Assembly (NCBI GenBank): GCA_900544615.1
Contig: UQVS01000005.1
Location: 56,834-120,833, forward strand
Length of the DNA stretch: 64,000 bases
From: an uncultured Oscillibacter sp.
Lineage (GTDB): Bacteria > Bacillota > Clostridia > Oscillospirales > Oscillospiraceae
Direction of reading: 5' to 3'
Below are positions 7,849 through 15,857 of the stretch, piece by piece. Under the pieces are notes generated by a model. It searched no databases. It had not been told where the DNA came from and saw only the letters and a program-made list of their open reading frames with translations. Position 1 is the first letter of the stretch, and each line of letters opens with the position of its first letter. The translations under genes were made by a program, and so were the position numbers.

Positions 7849-9429
7849 ATGCCAAATTTGGAAGAAGAAATTTCCCGGCGGCGGACATTCGCCATTATCT
7901 CTCATCCCGACGCCGGTAAAACGACCCTGACGGAAAAGTTCCTGCTCTACGGCGGCGCCATTGCCCAGGCCGGCGAGGTCAAGGGCAAGCGGGCCAAGGC
8001 CGCCACCTCCGACTGGATGGAGATCGAAAAGCAGCGCGGCATTTCCGTCACCAGCTCTGTGATGCAGTTTCAGCATGACGGCTTCTGCATCAATATTCTG
8101 GACACCCCCGGCCATCAGGACTTCTCTGAGGACACCTACCGCACCCTGATGGCGGCGGACAGCGCCGTGATGGTCATTGACGGTGCCAAGGGCGTGGAAC
8201 CCCAGACCCGGAAGCTGTTCAAGGTCTGCGCCCTGCGGCACATTCCCATTTTCACCTTTATCAACAAGATGGACCGGGAGACCCGCGACCCTCTGGAGCT
8301 GTGCGAGGAAGTGGAGCGGGAGCTGGGCATCGACACCTACGCCGTCAACTGGCCCATCGGCTGCGGCAAGGAGTTTGCCGGTGTGTATGACCGGGAAAAG
8401 CAGCGGATCCTGTTCTTCTCCGGCGAGACACGGGGCAAAAAGGTCAACTCCGTGGAGGCGGCGCTGGACGATCCCGCCATTGACGAGATGCTGGGGGCGG
8501 AAAAGGCGGCCAAGCTGCGGGACGAGGTGGAGCTGCTGGGGGCCGGCCGGGAGTTCGACATGGACGCCGTGCGGAACGGCACGCTGTCCCCGGTGTTCTT
8601 CGGCTCCGCATTGACCACTTTCGGCGTGGAGCCGTTTTTGGAGGAATTCCTCCGCATGACCACGGCCCCCCTGCCCCGAATCAGCGATCAGGGGGAGGTG
8701 GATGTGTTCTCCCCGGATTTTTCCGCCTTCGTATTCAAAATTCAGGCCAATATGAATAAGGCCCACCGGGACCGGCTGGCCTTCATGCGGATCTGCTCCG
8801 GCAAGTTTGAGCGGGACACGGAATATTACCACGTCCAGAGCGGCAAAAAGCTGCGTCTCAGCCAGCCTCAGACCATGATGGCCGCAGAACGGGAAATTGT
8901 GGACGAGGCCTACGCCGGGGACATCATCGGCGTGTTTGACCCCGGCCTGTTCGCCATCGGCGATACCATCACCGTGCCGGGGAAGAAGTTCCGCTATTCC
9001 GGCATCCCCACCTTTGAGCCGGAACATTTCATGCGGGTTTCCCCCAAGGACACCATGAAGCGCAAGCAGTTTATCAAGGGAACGGAGCAGATCGCCCAGG
9101 AGGGCGCCATCCAGATCTTCAAGATCCCCGGCGCAGGGCTGGAAGAGGTGATCGTGGGCGTGGTCGGCACCCTGCAGTTCGATGTGTTCGAGTACCGCAT
9201 GAAAAACGAGTACAACGTGGATCTGCGGATGACCAGCCTGCCCTACGACCACCTGCGGCTCATTGAGTCCATGGACTGCCACCCGGACGAGATCGTGCTG
9301 TGTACCGGCGCGGCTGTCCTTCAGGACTTCAGGGACCGCTATCTGCTGGCCTTTGACGGCGAGTGGAGCGTGGGCTTCCTGACCAAGCACAATCCCGGTC
9401 TGGTTCTGGCGGATACGCTGTCCGTGTAA
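7849..9429 (+). CDS. prfC: Peptide chain release factor 3
   Basis: Translational GTPase that removes RF1/RF2 from the ribosome after peptide release. The 526-residue product has the RF3 length, with the P-loop HPDAGKTT at residues 19-26, DTPGHQD near residue 86, NKMD near residue 140, the RF3-specific SDWMEIEKQRGISV switch region, and C-terminal domains ending in LVLADTLSV. GGAGG precedes the ATG. A weak promoter (TTGCGC 7784-7789, TTAGAG 7806-7811) lies just after the upstream terminator. The acetyltransferase gene follows after 21 bases. Confidence 0.96.
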   Translation: MPNLEEEISRRRTFAIISHPDAGKTTLTEKFLLYGGAIAQAGEVKGKRAKAATSDWMEIEKQRGISVTSSVMQFQHDGFCINILDTPGHQDFSEDTYRTLMAADSAVMVIDGAKGVEPQTRKLFKVCALRHIPIFTFINKMDRETRDPLELCEEVERELGIDTYAVNWPIGCGKEFAGVYDREKQRILFFSGETRGKKVNSVEAALDDPAIDEMLGAEKAAKLRDEVELLGAGREFDMDAVRNGTLSPVFFGSALTTFGVEPFLEEFLRMTTAPLPRISDQGEVDVFSPDFSAFVFKIQANMNKAHRDRLAFMRICSGKFERDTEYYHVQSGKKLRLSQPQTMMAAEREIVDEAYAGDIIGVFDPGLFAIGDTITVPGKKFRYSGIPTFEPEHFMRVSPKDTMKRKQFIKGTEQIAQEGAIQIFKIPGAGLEEVIVGVVGTLQFDVFEYRMKNEYNVDLRMTSLPYDHLRLIESMDCHPDEIVLCTGAAVLQDFRDRYLLAFDGEWSVGFLTKHNPGLVLADTLSV

Positions 9430-9450
9430 ATTATAATAAGGAGGCAGGCT

Positions 9451-9915
9451 ATGCTGACGATCCGACGCTTTCAAATGGGAGACGAGAACGCCCTCTCGGC
9501 CCTGATCCGCCGCACCCTGCGGGAAGTCAACTACACCAGCCCCAAATCGGAGCTGGACTATCTGATCCCTCACTATTCTCCGGAGACCATGACGGAGCTG
9601 TCCCGCACCGGCCACACCTATGTGCTGGAGGAGGACGGACAGATCGTCGGGTCCGGCACCGTGCTGCCGGACGGCGGGACGGAAGCGGAGATCGTGGCGG
9701 CGTTCCTGATCCCGGAGTCCATCGGCAGGGGCTATGGCCGGAAGCTTTTCGAGACGCTGGAAGCCGACGAGCTGGCAGTGAAAGCCGAGCGGGTCTGGCT
9801 CACCTCCTCGGATATGGCGCTGGGCTTTTACGAGCACATGGGCTGGGTGAATCCCAACGGCTACCGGGTTCGGGCCGGGGAGGAGAACCTGCTGTACATG
9901 GAAAAACGGAAATGA
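9451..9915 (+). CDS. GNAT-family N-acetyltransferase
   Basis: A 154-residue acetyl-CoA-dependent transferase. The acetyl-CoA loop IGRGYGRKL is at residues 91-99, preceded by the strand IVAAFLIP, and the family's late FYEHMGW motif is near residue 127. The acceptor is unknown. AAGGAGG lies just before the ATG. It is probably cotranscribed with prfC and is followed by a strong terminator. Confidence 0.88.
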   Translation: MLTIRRFQMGDENALSALIRRTLREVNYTSPKSELDYLIPHYSPETMTELSRTGHTYVLEEDGQIVGSGTVLPDGGTEAEIVAAFLIPESIGRGYGRKLFETLEADELAVKAERVWLTSSDMALGFYEHMGWVNPNGYRVRAGEENLLYMEKRK

Positions 9916-9933
9916 AGCGATGACGAATGGAAT

Positions 9934-9963
9934 GTCCCGGCTTTGATAAGCCGGGACGTTTTT
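9934..9963 (+). terminator. Terminator after the prfC transcript
   Basis: A perfect 10-base-pair stem (9934-9943 with 9948-9957), TGAT loop, then GTTTTT. Confidence 0.92.
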
Positions 9964-10098
9964 CCTGCCTGCGCTGAGCAGATGCGGAGGGAGGAACGCA
10001 GAAAAAGCGCCTGTCGGGGAAAATGTCCCCATTCCCGTGTGATCCCTGCCGCACCCAAACTTTTTTCAAAAAAATTATGAAAAACAGAGAAAAAAGCC

Positions 10099-10127
10099 TT
10101 GACATCCGACAGAATATCCGATATGAT
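10099..10127 (+). promoter_or_regulatory. Promoter of the ribosomal protein cluster
   Basis: TTGACA (10099-10104), 17-base spacer, TATGAT (10122-10127), with an A-rich stretch upstream that could act as an UP element. This places the start of the long S10 transcript near 10134. Confidence 0.88.
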
Positions 10128-10133
10128 AATCAA

Positions 10134-10405
10134 GTCCGCGTGGTAGGGTCACTCCTGCCTGCTGACACTGCGATGAACCGGGAGATTGCTCCGCAAGGAG
10201 GTAACTTCCGGGGAGTATGTCCGATAATCGGGCGGCTGAGAAATCCTGACGCTGCGTAGATCGACGCGCCATGGACGAGTACCGGCCCAGTGCCGGTATT
10301 TTTCATGAGCCGGAATGATACGCACGGTTAAGCGTACAGAAAATTTCTCGCCGTAGGTCGTCGAGACCCGTACAACAACCTACGAAACATTTGGAGGAAA
10401 ACAAC
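10134..10405 (+). promoter_or_regulatory. Long structured 5' leader of the S10 operon with an internal terminator
   Basis: About 270 transcribed bases lie between the promoter and rpsJ and contain no convincing gene. Hairpins seen are CTCC-GCAA-GGAG near 10190, a complete intrinsic terminator at 10280-10303 (TACCGGC pairing with GCCGGTA, then TTTTT), and CGTAGGT (10352-10358) pairing with ACCTACG (10378-10384) just before the rpsJ ribosome binding site. The layout fits autoregulation by a ribosomal protein acting on termination, but the binding protein cannot be told from sequence alone. Confidence 0.7.
10280..10303 (+). terminator. Attenuator-like terminator inside the S10 leader
   Basis: TACCGGC (10280-10286) and GCCGGTA (10292-10298) form a stem with loop CCAGT, followed by TTTTT. 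It lies downstream of the operon promoter and upstream of rpsJ, so it must be read through for the operon to be expressed. Confidence 0.75.
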
Positions 10406-10717
10406 ATGGCACAGAAAGAAATGATCCGCATCCGCCTGAAGGCCTATGACCATCAGGTTATCGACCAGAGCGCCGAGAAGATCGTGGAGACCGCCAAGCG
10501 CACCGGCGCTCAGGTTTCCGGCCCCATCCCCCTGCCCACCAAGAAGGAGGTTGTCACCATCCTCCGTGCTGTTCATAAATACAAGGACAGCCGTGAGCAG
10601 TTCGAGCGCCGCACCCACAAGCGCCTGATCGACATCTCCAACTCCTCTCCCAAGACCGTTGAGGCTCTGATGGCTCTGGAGCTGCCCGCCGGCGTGGAGA
10701 TCGAGATCAAGCTGTAA
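10406..10717 (+). CDS. rpsJ: 30S ribosomal protein S10
   Basis: A 103-residue S10, a small-subunit head protein that also takes part in NusB-dependent antitermination. It opens MAQKEMIRIRLKAYDH and contains the conserved SGPIPLPT and RTHKR segments. The ATG at 10406 is chosen over an in-frame TTG at 10391 because GGAGGA lies 7 bases before it. First gene of the cluster, and separated from rplC by an unusually long 170-base gap. Confidence 0.97.
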   Translation: MAQKEMIRIRLKAYDHQVIDQSAEKIVETAKRTGAQVSGPIPLPTKKEVVTILRAVHKYKDSREQFERRTHKRLIDISNSSPKTVEALMALELPAGVEIEIKL

Positions 10718-10746
10718 TCATCGGATTACAAACCAACCCCAGGCTC

Positions 10747-10887
10747 AAAGAAGTGCGCCGCACTTTTTTGAATATGTTGCTCACCCATTTGTCCATCGAC
10801 TTGCGTGAGATGGACAGGGTCATGTCGGCAGAGCAATGCGGCAAGCCGTATCTAAGCCGACCAATAACCTAACAGGAGGAAATACAC
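10747..10887 (+). promoter_or_regulatory. Structured gap between rpsJ and rplC
   Basis: The 170-base gap holds a terminator-like hairpin (AAGTGC 10751-10756 with GCACTT, then six T to 10769) followed by a nested fold: TTGCTC (10777-10782) pairs with GAGCAA (10831-10836) and encloses GTCCATC (10791-10797) pairing with GATGGAC (10809-10815). No promoter consensus was found. This could be a second site of attenuation or protein binding inside the operon. Confidence 0.6.
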
Positions 10888-11607
10888 ATGAAGGCAATCA
10901 TCGGCAAAAAAGTGGGTATGTCCCAGATTTTTGACGAGAACGGCCACGTGATCCCCGTCACTGTCATTGAGGCGGGTCCCTGCACGGTCGTTCAGAAGAA
11001 GACTTCCGAAAAGGAAGGCTACAACGCGGTTCAGCTGGGCTTCGAGGATGTTTCCGAGAAGAAGCTGACCAAGGGCGAGATGGGCCACCTGAACAAAGCT
11101 GGCGTGTCTCCCAAGAAGCACCTGCGCGAGTTTGACCTGGACAACGCCGCTGAGCTGAACATCGGCGACATTGTGAAGGCCGACACCTTCCAGGCCGGCG
11201 ATTTCGTCGATATCACCGGCATCAGCAAGGGCCACGGCTATCAGGGCGCGATCAAGCGCTGGGGCGCACAGCGCACCCCCACCAGTCACGGCGGCGGTCC
11301 TGTTCACCGTCACGCCGGTTCCATGGGCTCTTCCACCGATCCCTCCCGCATCTTCAAGGGCAAAATCGGCGCCGGCCACATGGGCGTGGATCAGGTGACT
11401 GTCCAGAACCTGTCCGTTGTGAAGGTCGATCCTGAGCTGAATATGCTGGTTGTCTGCGGTGCCGTTCCCGGCCCCAAGGGCGGTCTGGTGACCATCAAGA
11501 GCACCGTGAAGGTCCACAAGGTCAAGCAGGCTGGCGCCGACATCAGCAAGAACCCGCAGAAGGCTTCCGGCCGCAACCCGCAGAAGGCTTCCGCAAGAAA
11601 CAAGTAA
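10888..11607 (+). CDS. rplC: 50S ribosomal protein L3
   Basis: Early-assembly 23S rRNA-binding protein, 239 residues. The core is typical (MKAIIGKKVGMSQIF, then GKGHGYQG-type and SHGGGPVHRHAGSMG segments). It ends in an extra basic tail of about 25 residues that contains a short tandem repeat (NPQKASGR then NPQKASAR), making it longer than the usual 205-215 residues. AGGAGG precedes the ATG. Confidence 0.97.
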   Translation: MKAIIGKKVGMSQIFDENGHVIPVTVIEAGPCTVVQKKTSEKEGYNAVQLGFEDVSEKKLTKGEMGHLNKAGVSPKKHLREFDLDNAAELNIGDIVKADTFQAGDFVDITGISKGHGYQGAIKRWGAQRTPTSHGGGPVHRHAGSMGSSTDPSRIFKGKIGAGHMGVDQVTVQNLSVVKVDPELNMLVVCGAVPGPKGGLVTIKSTVKVHKVKQAGADISKNPQKASGRNPQKASARNK

Positions 11608-11625
11608 GAAAGGGGTGCTTAAAGA

Positions 11626-12249
11626 ATGTCTTCCATGAAAGTTTTGAACATGGCCGGCGCAGAAGTCGGTACCGTGGAACTCAACGACGAGATCTTTGGC
11701 ATCACGCCCAATCCCGTTGTTGTGCATGAGGTCGTGAAGAACCACCTCGCTAATTGCAGACAGGGCACCCAGAGCGCCCTCACCCGCGCCGAGGTTTCCG
11801 GCGGCGGCAGAAAGCCCTGGCGTCAGAAGGGTACCGGCCACGCCCGTCAGGGCAGCACCCGTGCTCCCCAGTGGACTCACGGCGGTATCGTGTTCGCTCC
11901 CAAGCCCCGCGATTACAGCTATGTGCTGAACAAGAAGGTCAAGCGCCTGGCGCTGAAGTCCGTCCTGTCCTCCAAGGCTGCCGAGGGCAAGCTGGTGGTC
12001 ATCGACTCCATCAAGATGGACGCCATCAAGACCGCTGACTTCCGCAAGTTCCTGAACGCTGTCAAGGTGGACGGCAAGGCCGTCATTGTCACCCCTGAGG
12101 TGGACACCGTCATCGTCAAGAGCGCCCGCAATATCCCCGGCGTGCTGACCACCATTGCCAACCTGCTGAACGTGTATGACATCATCAACGCTCAGTATCT
12201 GGTCGTGGATCAGGCCGCCCTCGCCAAGATCGAGGAGGTGTACGCATAA
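11626..12249 (+). CDS. rplD: 50S ribosomal protein L4
   Basis: 23S rRNA-binding protein with a loop reaching the exit tunnel, 207 residues. The conserved RQGTQSALTRAEVSGGGRKPWRQKGTG region (about residues 45-72) is clear. In E. coli L4 represses the S10 operon through the leader; whether that holds here is not known. It ends one base into the rplW start (TAATG overlap). Confidence 0.97.
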   Translation: MSSMKVLNMAGAEVGTVELNDEIFGITPNPVVVHEVVKNHLANCRQGTQSALTRAEVSGGGRKPWRQKGTGHARQGSTRAPQWTHGGIVFAPKPRDYSYVLNKKVKRLALKSVLSSKAAEGKLVVIDSIKMDAIKTADFRKFLNAVKVDGKAVIVTPEVDTVIVKSARNIPGVLTTIANLLNVYDIINAQYLVVDQAALAKIEEVYA

Positions 12250-12542
12250 TGACCGCTTACGATATCGTCATTCGCCCCATCATCACCGAGCGTGCCATGG
12301 CTGGCGCTGCCGACAAGAAGTATGTCTTTGAGGTCGCCAAGTCCGCCGGCAAGGTTGAGGTCAAGAAGGCTGTTGAGGAGATCTTCGGCGTGAAGGTCGC
12401 TTCCGTCAACACCCTGAACGTCTCTGCCAAGGCCAAGCGCATGGGTGCCGGCCGTCCCGGTACCACCCGTGCTTGGAAGAAGGCCTATGTGACCCTGACC
12501 GCTGATTCTAAGACCATCGAGTTCTTCGAAGGCATGGTCTAA
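12249..12542 (+). CDS. rplW: 50S ribosomal protein L23
   Basis: A 97-residue tunnel-exit protein that serves as docking site for trigger factor and SRP. It shows the family's IIRPIITERA start and the KVASVNTLNVSAKAKRMG loop. Its ATG overlaps the rplD stop, indicating coupled translation. Confidence 0.96.
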   Translation: MTAYDIVIRPIITERAMAGAADKKYVFEVAKSAGKVEVKKAVEEIFGVKVASVNTLNVSAKAKRMGAGRPGTTRAWKKAYVTLTADSKTIEFFEGMV

Positions 12543-12559
12543 GGAAGGAGTAAAGCAGA

Positions 12560-13393
12560 ATGTCTATTAAAACTTTTAAGCCGACGACTCCTTCCCGCCG
12601 TCAGATGACGGTCTCCGGTTTCGACGGCATTGACAAGAAGGCCCGTCCTGAGCCCAGCCTCACCGAGCCTCTGAAGAAGAGCGCCGGCCGCAACAGCTAC
12701 GGCCGCATCACCGTCCGCCATCGCGGCGGCGGCAACAAGCGCAAGTATCGTATCATTGACTTCAAGCGCGACAAGGTTGGTTCTGCCACCGTGCTGCGTC
12801 TGGAGTATGACCCCAACCGCAGCGCCAACATCGCGCTCATCGAGTATGAGGACGGCGAGAAGCGTTACATCCTGGCGCCTGTCGGCCTGAAGGCCGGTCA
12901 CAAGATCATGACCGGTCCCGAAGCTGATATCCTGCCCGGCAACGCTCTGCCTATTGCCAACATCCCCGTTGGTACCGTGATCCACAACATTGAGATGCAT
13001 CCCGGCAACGGCGCTCAGCTGGTGCGTGCTGCCGGTACTGCCGCTCAGCTGATGGCTAAGGAAGGCAATGACGCTCAGATCCGTATGCCCTCCGGCGAGG
13101 TCCGCATCGTGCGTACCAACTGCTACGCCACCATCGGTCAGGTCGGCAACATCGAGCATGAGAACATCAACATCGGCAAGGCCGGCCGGAAGCGTCACAT
13201 GGGTTGGCGTCCCACCGTCCGCGGTTCCGTCATGAACCCCAACGACCACCCCCACGGCGGCGGCGAGGGCCGCGCCCCTGTTGGCCGTTCCGGGCCTGTG
13301 ACTCCTTGGGGCAAGCCCGCTCTGGGCTACAAGACCCGCAAGGGCAAGAATCCCACCAGCAAGTTTATCGTCAAGCGGCGTAACGAGAAGTAA
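12560..13393 (+). CDS. rplB: 50S ribosomal protein L2
   Basis: A 277-residue core protein needed for peptidyl transferase assembly. It has the expected KTFKPTTPSRRQMT start, RHRGGGNKRKYR, and the C-terminal MNPNDHPHGGGEGRAPVGR motif containing the conserved histidine. GGAAGGAG lies before the ATG. Confidence 0.98.
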   Translation: MSIKTFKPTTPSRRQMTVSGFDGIDKKARPEPSLTEPLKKSAGRNSYGRITVRHRGGGNKRKYRIIDFKRDKVGSATVLRLEYDPNRSANIALIEYEDGEKRYILAPVGLKAGHKIMTGPEADILPGNALPIANIPVGTVIHNIEMHPGNGAQLVRAAGTAAQLMAKEGNDAQIRMPSGEVRIVRTNCYATIGQVGNIEHENINIGKAGRKRHMGWRPTVRGSVMNPNDHPHGGGEGRAPVGRSGPVTPWGKPALGYKTRKGKNPTSKFIVKRRNEK

Positions 13394-13408
13394 GGAGGCA
13401 AAGGTAAT

Positions 13409-13672
13409 ATGAGCAGATCTGTTAAGAAAGGCCCTTATGTTGCCCCTGAGCTTCTCAAGCGCATCGAGGCAATGAACGAAAAGAACGAGAAGAAGGTCCT
13501 CAAGACCTGGAGCCGCAGCTCCACCATCTTCCCCGCTTTCGTTGGTCACACCATCGCTGTCCATGACGGCCGGAAGCACGTGCCCGTGTATGTCCAGGAG
13601 GACATGGTGGGTCACAAGCTGGGTGAGTTCGCTCCCACCCGCACCTTCCGCGGCCACGCCAAGGATAAATAA
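13409..13672 (+). CDS. rpsS: 30S ribosomal protein S19
   Basis: An 87-residue head protein. It shows MSRSVKKGPYV, WSRSSTIFPAFVGHTIAVHDGRKHVPVY and LGEFAPTRTFRGH, all typical. AAGGAGG lies upstream of the ATG. Confidence 0.97.
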   Translation: MSRSVKKGPYVAPELLKRIEAMNEKNEKKVLKTWSRSSTIFPAFVGHTIAVHDGRKHVPVYVQEDMVGHKLGEFAPTRTFRGHAKDK

Positions 13673-13691
13673 TTGAAGGAGGATGCTGAAC

Positions 13692-14036
13692 ATGGAAAAC
13701 AAGACTGCTAAAGCGTATCTGCGCTATGTCCGCATCTCTCCCCGCAAGGTTCAGATCGTCTGCGATCTGATCCGCGGTAAGGATGCCGGAACCGCTCTGG
13801 CCATTCTGGCACAGACCCCCAAGGCTGCTTCCGAGCCTCTGACGAAGCTGCTGAAGTCCGCCGTGGCCAATGCCGAGAACAACTTCGGCATGGACCCCGC
13901 CAAGCTGGTGGTGTCTGAGGTGTTCGCCACCCCCGGCCCCATCCTCAAGCGCATGATGCCCAGAGCTCAGGGCCGCGCTTATCGCATCAACAAGCGCACT
14001 TCTCACGTCACCATCGCCGTGACGGAAAAGGCATAA
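13692..14036 (+). CDS. rplV: 50S ribosomal protein L22
   Basis: A 114-residue tunnel protein with AKAYLRYVRISPRKVQIVCDLIRG at the start and MPRAQGRAYRINKRTSHVTIAV at the end. The ATG at 13692 is preferred over one at 13683 because AAGGAGG (13676-13682) is then 9 bases away; the earlier ATG would touch it. Confidence 0.96.
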   Translation: MENKTAKAYLRYVRISPRKVQIVCDLIRGKDAGTALAILAQTPKAASEPLTKLLKSAVANAENNFGMDPAKLVVSEVFATPGPILKRMMPRAQGRAYRINKRTSHVTIAVTEKA

Positions 14037-14055
14037 GAAAGGGAGGAGACAGTTT

Positions 14056-14940
14056 ATGGGACAGAAAGTTAATCCCCATGGCCTGCGGGTCGGCGTCATC
14101 AAAGACTGGGATTCCCGTTGGTATGCCAGTGAAGAGAAGGTCGGCGACCTGATCGTTGAGGATCAGAAGATCCGTAAGTACCTGAAAAAGACCCTGTACG
14201 GTGCCGGCGTTCCCAAGATCGAGATCGAGCGTAGCAACGACACCGTTACCGTCTATCTGCATTGCGCCCGTCCCGGTGTGGTTATCGGCAAGGGCGGCGA
14301 GCAGATCGAGCAGTATCGTCTGGCTGTGGAGAAGATGATCGGCAAGAAGGTCAAGCTGAACATCGTGGAAGTCCGCAACCCCGATATGGACGCGCAGCTG
14401 GTTGCCGAGAACATCGCTCAGCAGCTGGAAAAGCGTATTTCTCACCGCCGTGCCATGAAGAACGCCATGGCCCGCGCCATGCGTGCCGGCGCCAAGGGCA
14501 TCAAGTGCTGCTGCTCCGGCCGTCTGGGCGGCCGCGAGATCGCCGGCGTTGAGCATTATCATGAGGGTACCATCCCCCTGCAGACCATCCGCGCCGACAT
14601 TGAGTACGGCTTCGCGGAGGCTGCCACCACCTTCGGCCGCATCGGCGTGAAAGTGTGGATCTACAAGGGCGAGGTTCTCTCTCAGACCCTGCGTACCACT
14701 CCCCGCACCATGGACACCTCCAAGCCCTATCAGGAGCGTCGTGAGCGTCGTCCCCGCCGTGACGGCGACCGTCGCGGTGGCTTTGGCGGCGACCGCCGCA
14801 ACGGCGGCTTCAACCGCGACCGTCAGGGCGGCTTCAACCGTCAGGGCGGTGCCGAGCGTCGTCCTCAGGGCGGCTTCCGGCCCAACACCAATCGTCCTGC
14901 TGCTCCCGCAGCTCCCGCTAAGGAAGGAGGAGCCAACTAA
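14056..14940 (+). CDS. rpsC: 30S ribosomal protein S3 with RGG-rich C-terminal tail
   Basis: A 294-residue S3, the mRNA-entry protein of the small subunit. The KH domain motif VVIGKGGEQIEQ (about residues 76-87) and the C-terminal domain through FGRIGVKVWIYKGE are normal. Beyond residue about 220 is a 70-residue extension rich in Arg, Gly, Phe and Asn (GGFGGDRR, GGFNRD, GGFNRQGG, GGFRPN), resembling RGG RNA-binding regions. Typical S3 ends near 215-230 residues. GGGAGGAG precedes the ATG. Confidence 0.97.
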   Translation: MGQKVNPHGLRVGVIKDWDSRWYASEEKVGDLIVEDQKIRKYLKKTLYGAGVPKIEIERSNDTVTVYLHCARPGVVIGKGGEQIEQYRLAVEKMIGKKVKLNIVEVRNPDMDAQLVAENIAQQLEKRISHRRAMKNAMARAMRAGAKGIKCCCSGRLGGREIAGVEHYHEGTIPLQTIRADIEYGFAEAATTFGRIGVKVWIYKGEVLSQTLRTTPRTMDTSKPYQERRERRPRRDGDRRGGFGGDRRNGGFNRDRQGGFNRQGGAERRPQGGFRPNTNRPAAPAAPAKEGGAN

Positions 14941-15362
14941 TGTTAATGCCTAAGAGAGTCAAGTTCCGCCGTATGCAGCGGGGCCGCATGACTGGTAAAG
15001 CCACCCGTGGCAACACCGTTTCTTACGGTGAGTATGGTCTGATGGCTCTGGAACCCGGCTGGGTCAAGAGCAATCAGATCGAAGCAGCCCGTATCGCCAT
15101 GACCCGTTATACCAAGCGTGGCGGTCAGGTCTGGATCAAAATTTTCCCCGACAAGTCCGTCACCATGCGTGCCGCCGACTCCCGTATGGGTTCCGGTAAA
15201 GGTACGCCTGAGTACTGGGTCGCCGTGGTGAAGCCCCAGCGTATCATGTTTGAGATCGCTGGTGTTCCTGAGGAGACCGCCCGCGAGGCTCTGCGTCTGG
15301 CCAGCCACAAGCTGCCCATCAAGACGAAGATCGTTGCCCGCACCGAGGAAGCAGGTGAGTAA
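14940..15362 (+). CDS. rplP: 50S ribosomal protein L16
   Basis: A 140-residue protein near the A-site tRNA elbow. It starts MLMPKRVKFRR, overlapping the rpsC stop by one base, and contains MTRYTKRGGQVWIKIFPDK and RMGSGKGTPEYWVA. Confidence 0.97.
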   Translation: MLMPKRVKFRRMQRGRMTGKATRGNTVSYGEYGLMALEPGWVKSNQIEAARIAMTRYTKRGGQVWIKIFPDKSVTMRAADSRMGSGKGTPEYWVAVVKPQRIMFEIAGVPEETAREALRLASHKLPIKTKIVARTEEAGE

Positions 15363-15363
15363 G

Positions 15364-15564
15364 ATGAAGGCAAATGAAATCCGTAAGATGAGCGCCGAGC
15401 AGCTCAATGAGAAGCTGACCGGCCTGAAGAAGGATCTGTTCATGCTCCGGATGCAGCACGCAACCAACCAGCTGGACAATCCCGTTAAGATCCGTGAAGT
15501 GAAGCACGATATTGCCCGAGTCAAGACCGTGCTGGCGGAGCTCGCCGCTTCCGATAAGCAGTAA
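15364..15564 (+). CDS. rpmC: 50S ribosomal protein L29
   Basis: A 66-residue helical-hairpin protein at the tunnel exit. It reads MKANEIRKMSAEQLNEKL at the start, with a conserved LFMLRMQHATNQLDNP middle. The ATG lies one base after the rplP stop with AGGTGA upstream; a longer in-frame reading inside rplP has no support. Confidence 0.95.
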   Translation: MKANEIRKMSAEQLNEKLTGLKKDLFMLRMQHATNQLDNPVKIREVKHDIARVKTVLAELAASDKQ

Positions 15565-15581
15565 GAAGGAGGGAAACGAGA

Positions 15582-15845
15582 ATGAACGAAGTTAGAACTT
15601 CCTCCCGCAAGACCCGGGTAGGCAAAGTCGTTTCCGACAAGATGGATAAGACCGTGGTCGTGGCTGTGTCCGACCGTGTCGCCCATCCTCTGTACAAGAA
15701 GATCGTCGGCCGTACCTATAAGCTGAAGGCTCACGATGAAAACAATGCCTGCGGTATCGGCGATACCGTGAAGGTGATGGAGACCCGCCCCCTGTCCAAG
15801 GACAAGCGCTGGCGCGTGGTCGAGATCATCGAGAAGGCGAAGTAA
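15582..15845 (+). CDS. rpsQ: 30S ribosomal protein S17
   Basis: An 87-residue OB-fold protein with KTRVGKVVSDKMDKTVVVAV and HPLYKKIVGRTYKLKAHDE, as expected. AAGGAGGG precedes the ATG. Confidence 0.96.
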   Translation: MNEVRTSSRKTRVGKVVSDKMDKTVVVAVSDRVAHPLYKKIVGRTYKLKAHDENNACGIGDTVKVMETRPLSKDKRWRVVEIIEKAK

Positions 15846-15857
15846 GGAGGTGCCAGT

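Noticed and set aside
7681..10032. 783-codon open frame on the minus strand
   Set aside because: It is antisense to prfC and the acetyltransferase gene, both of which have clear motifs and ribosome sites. High GC in the third codon position leaves the opposite strand open.
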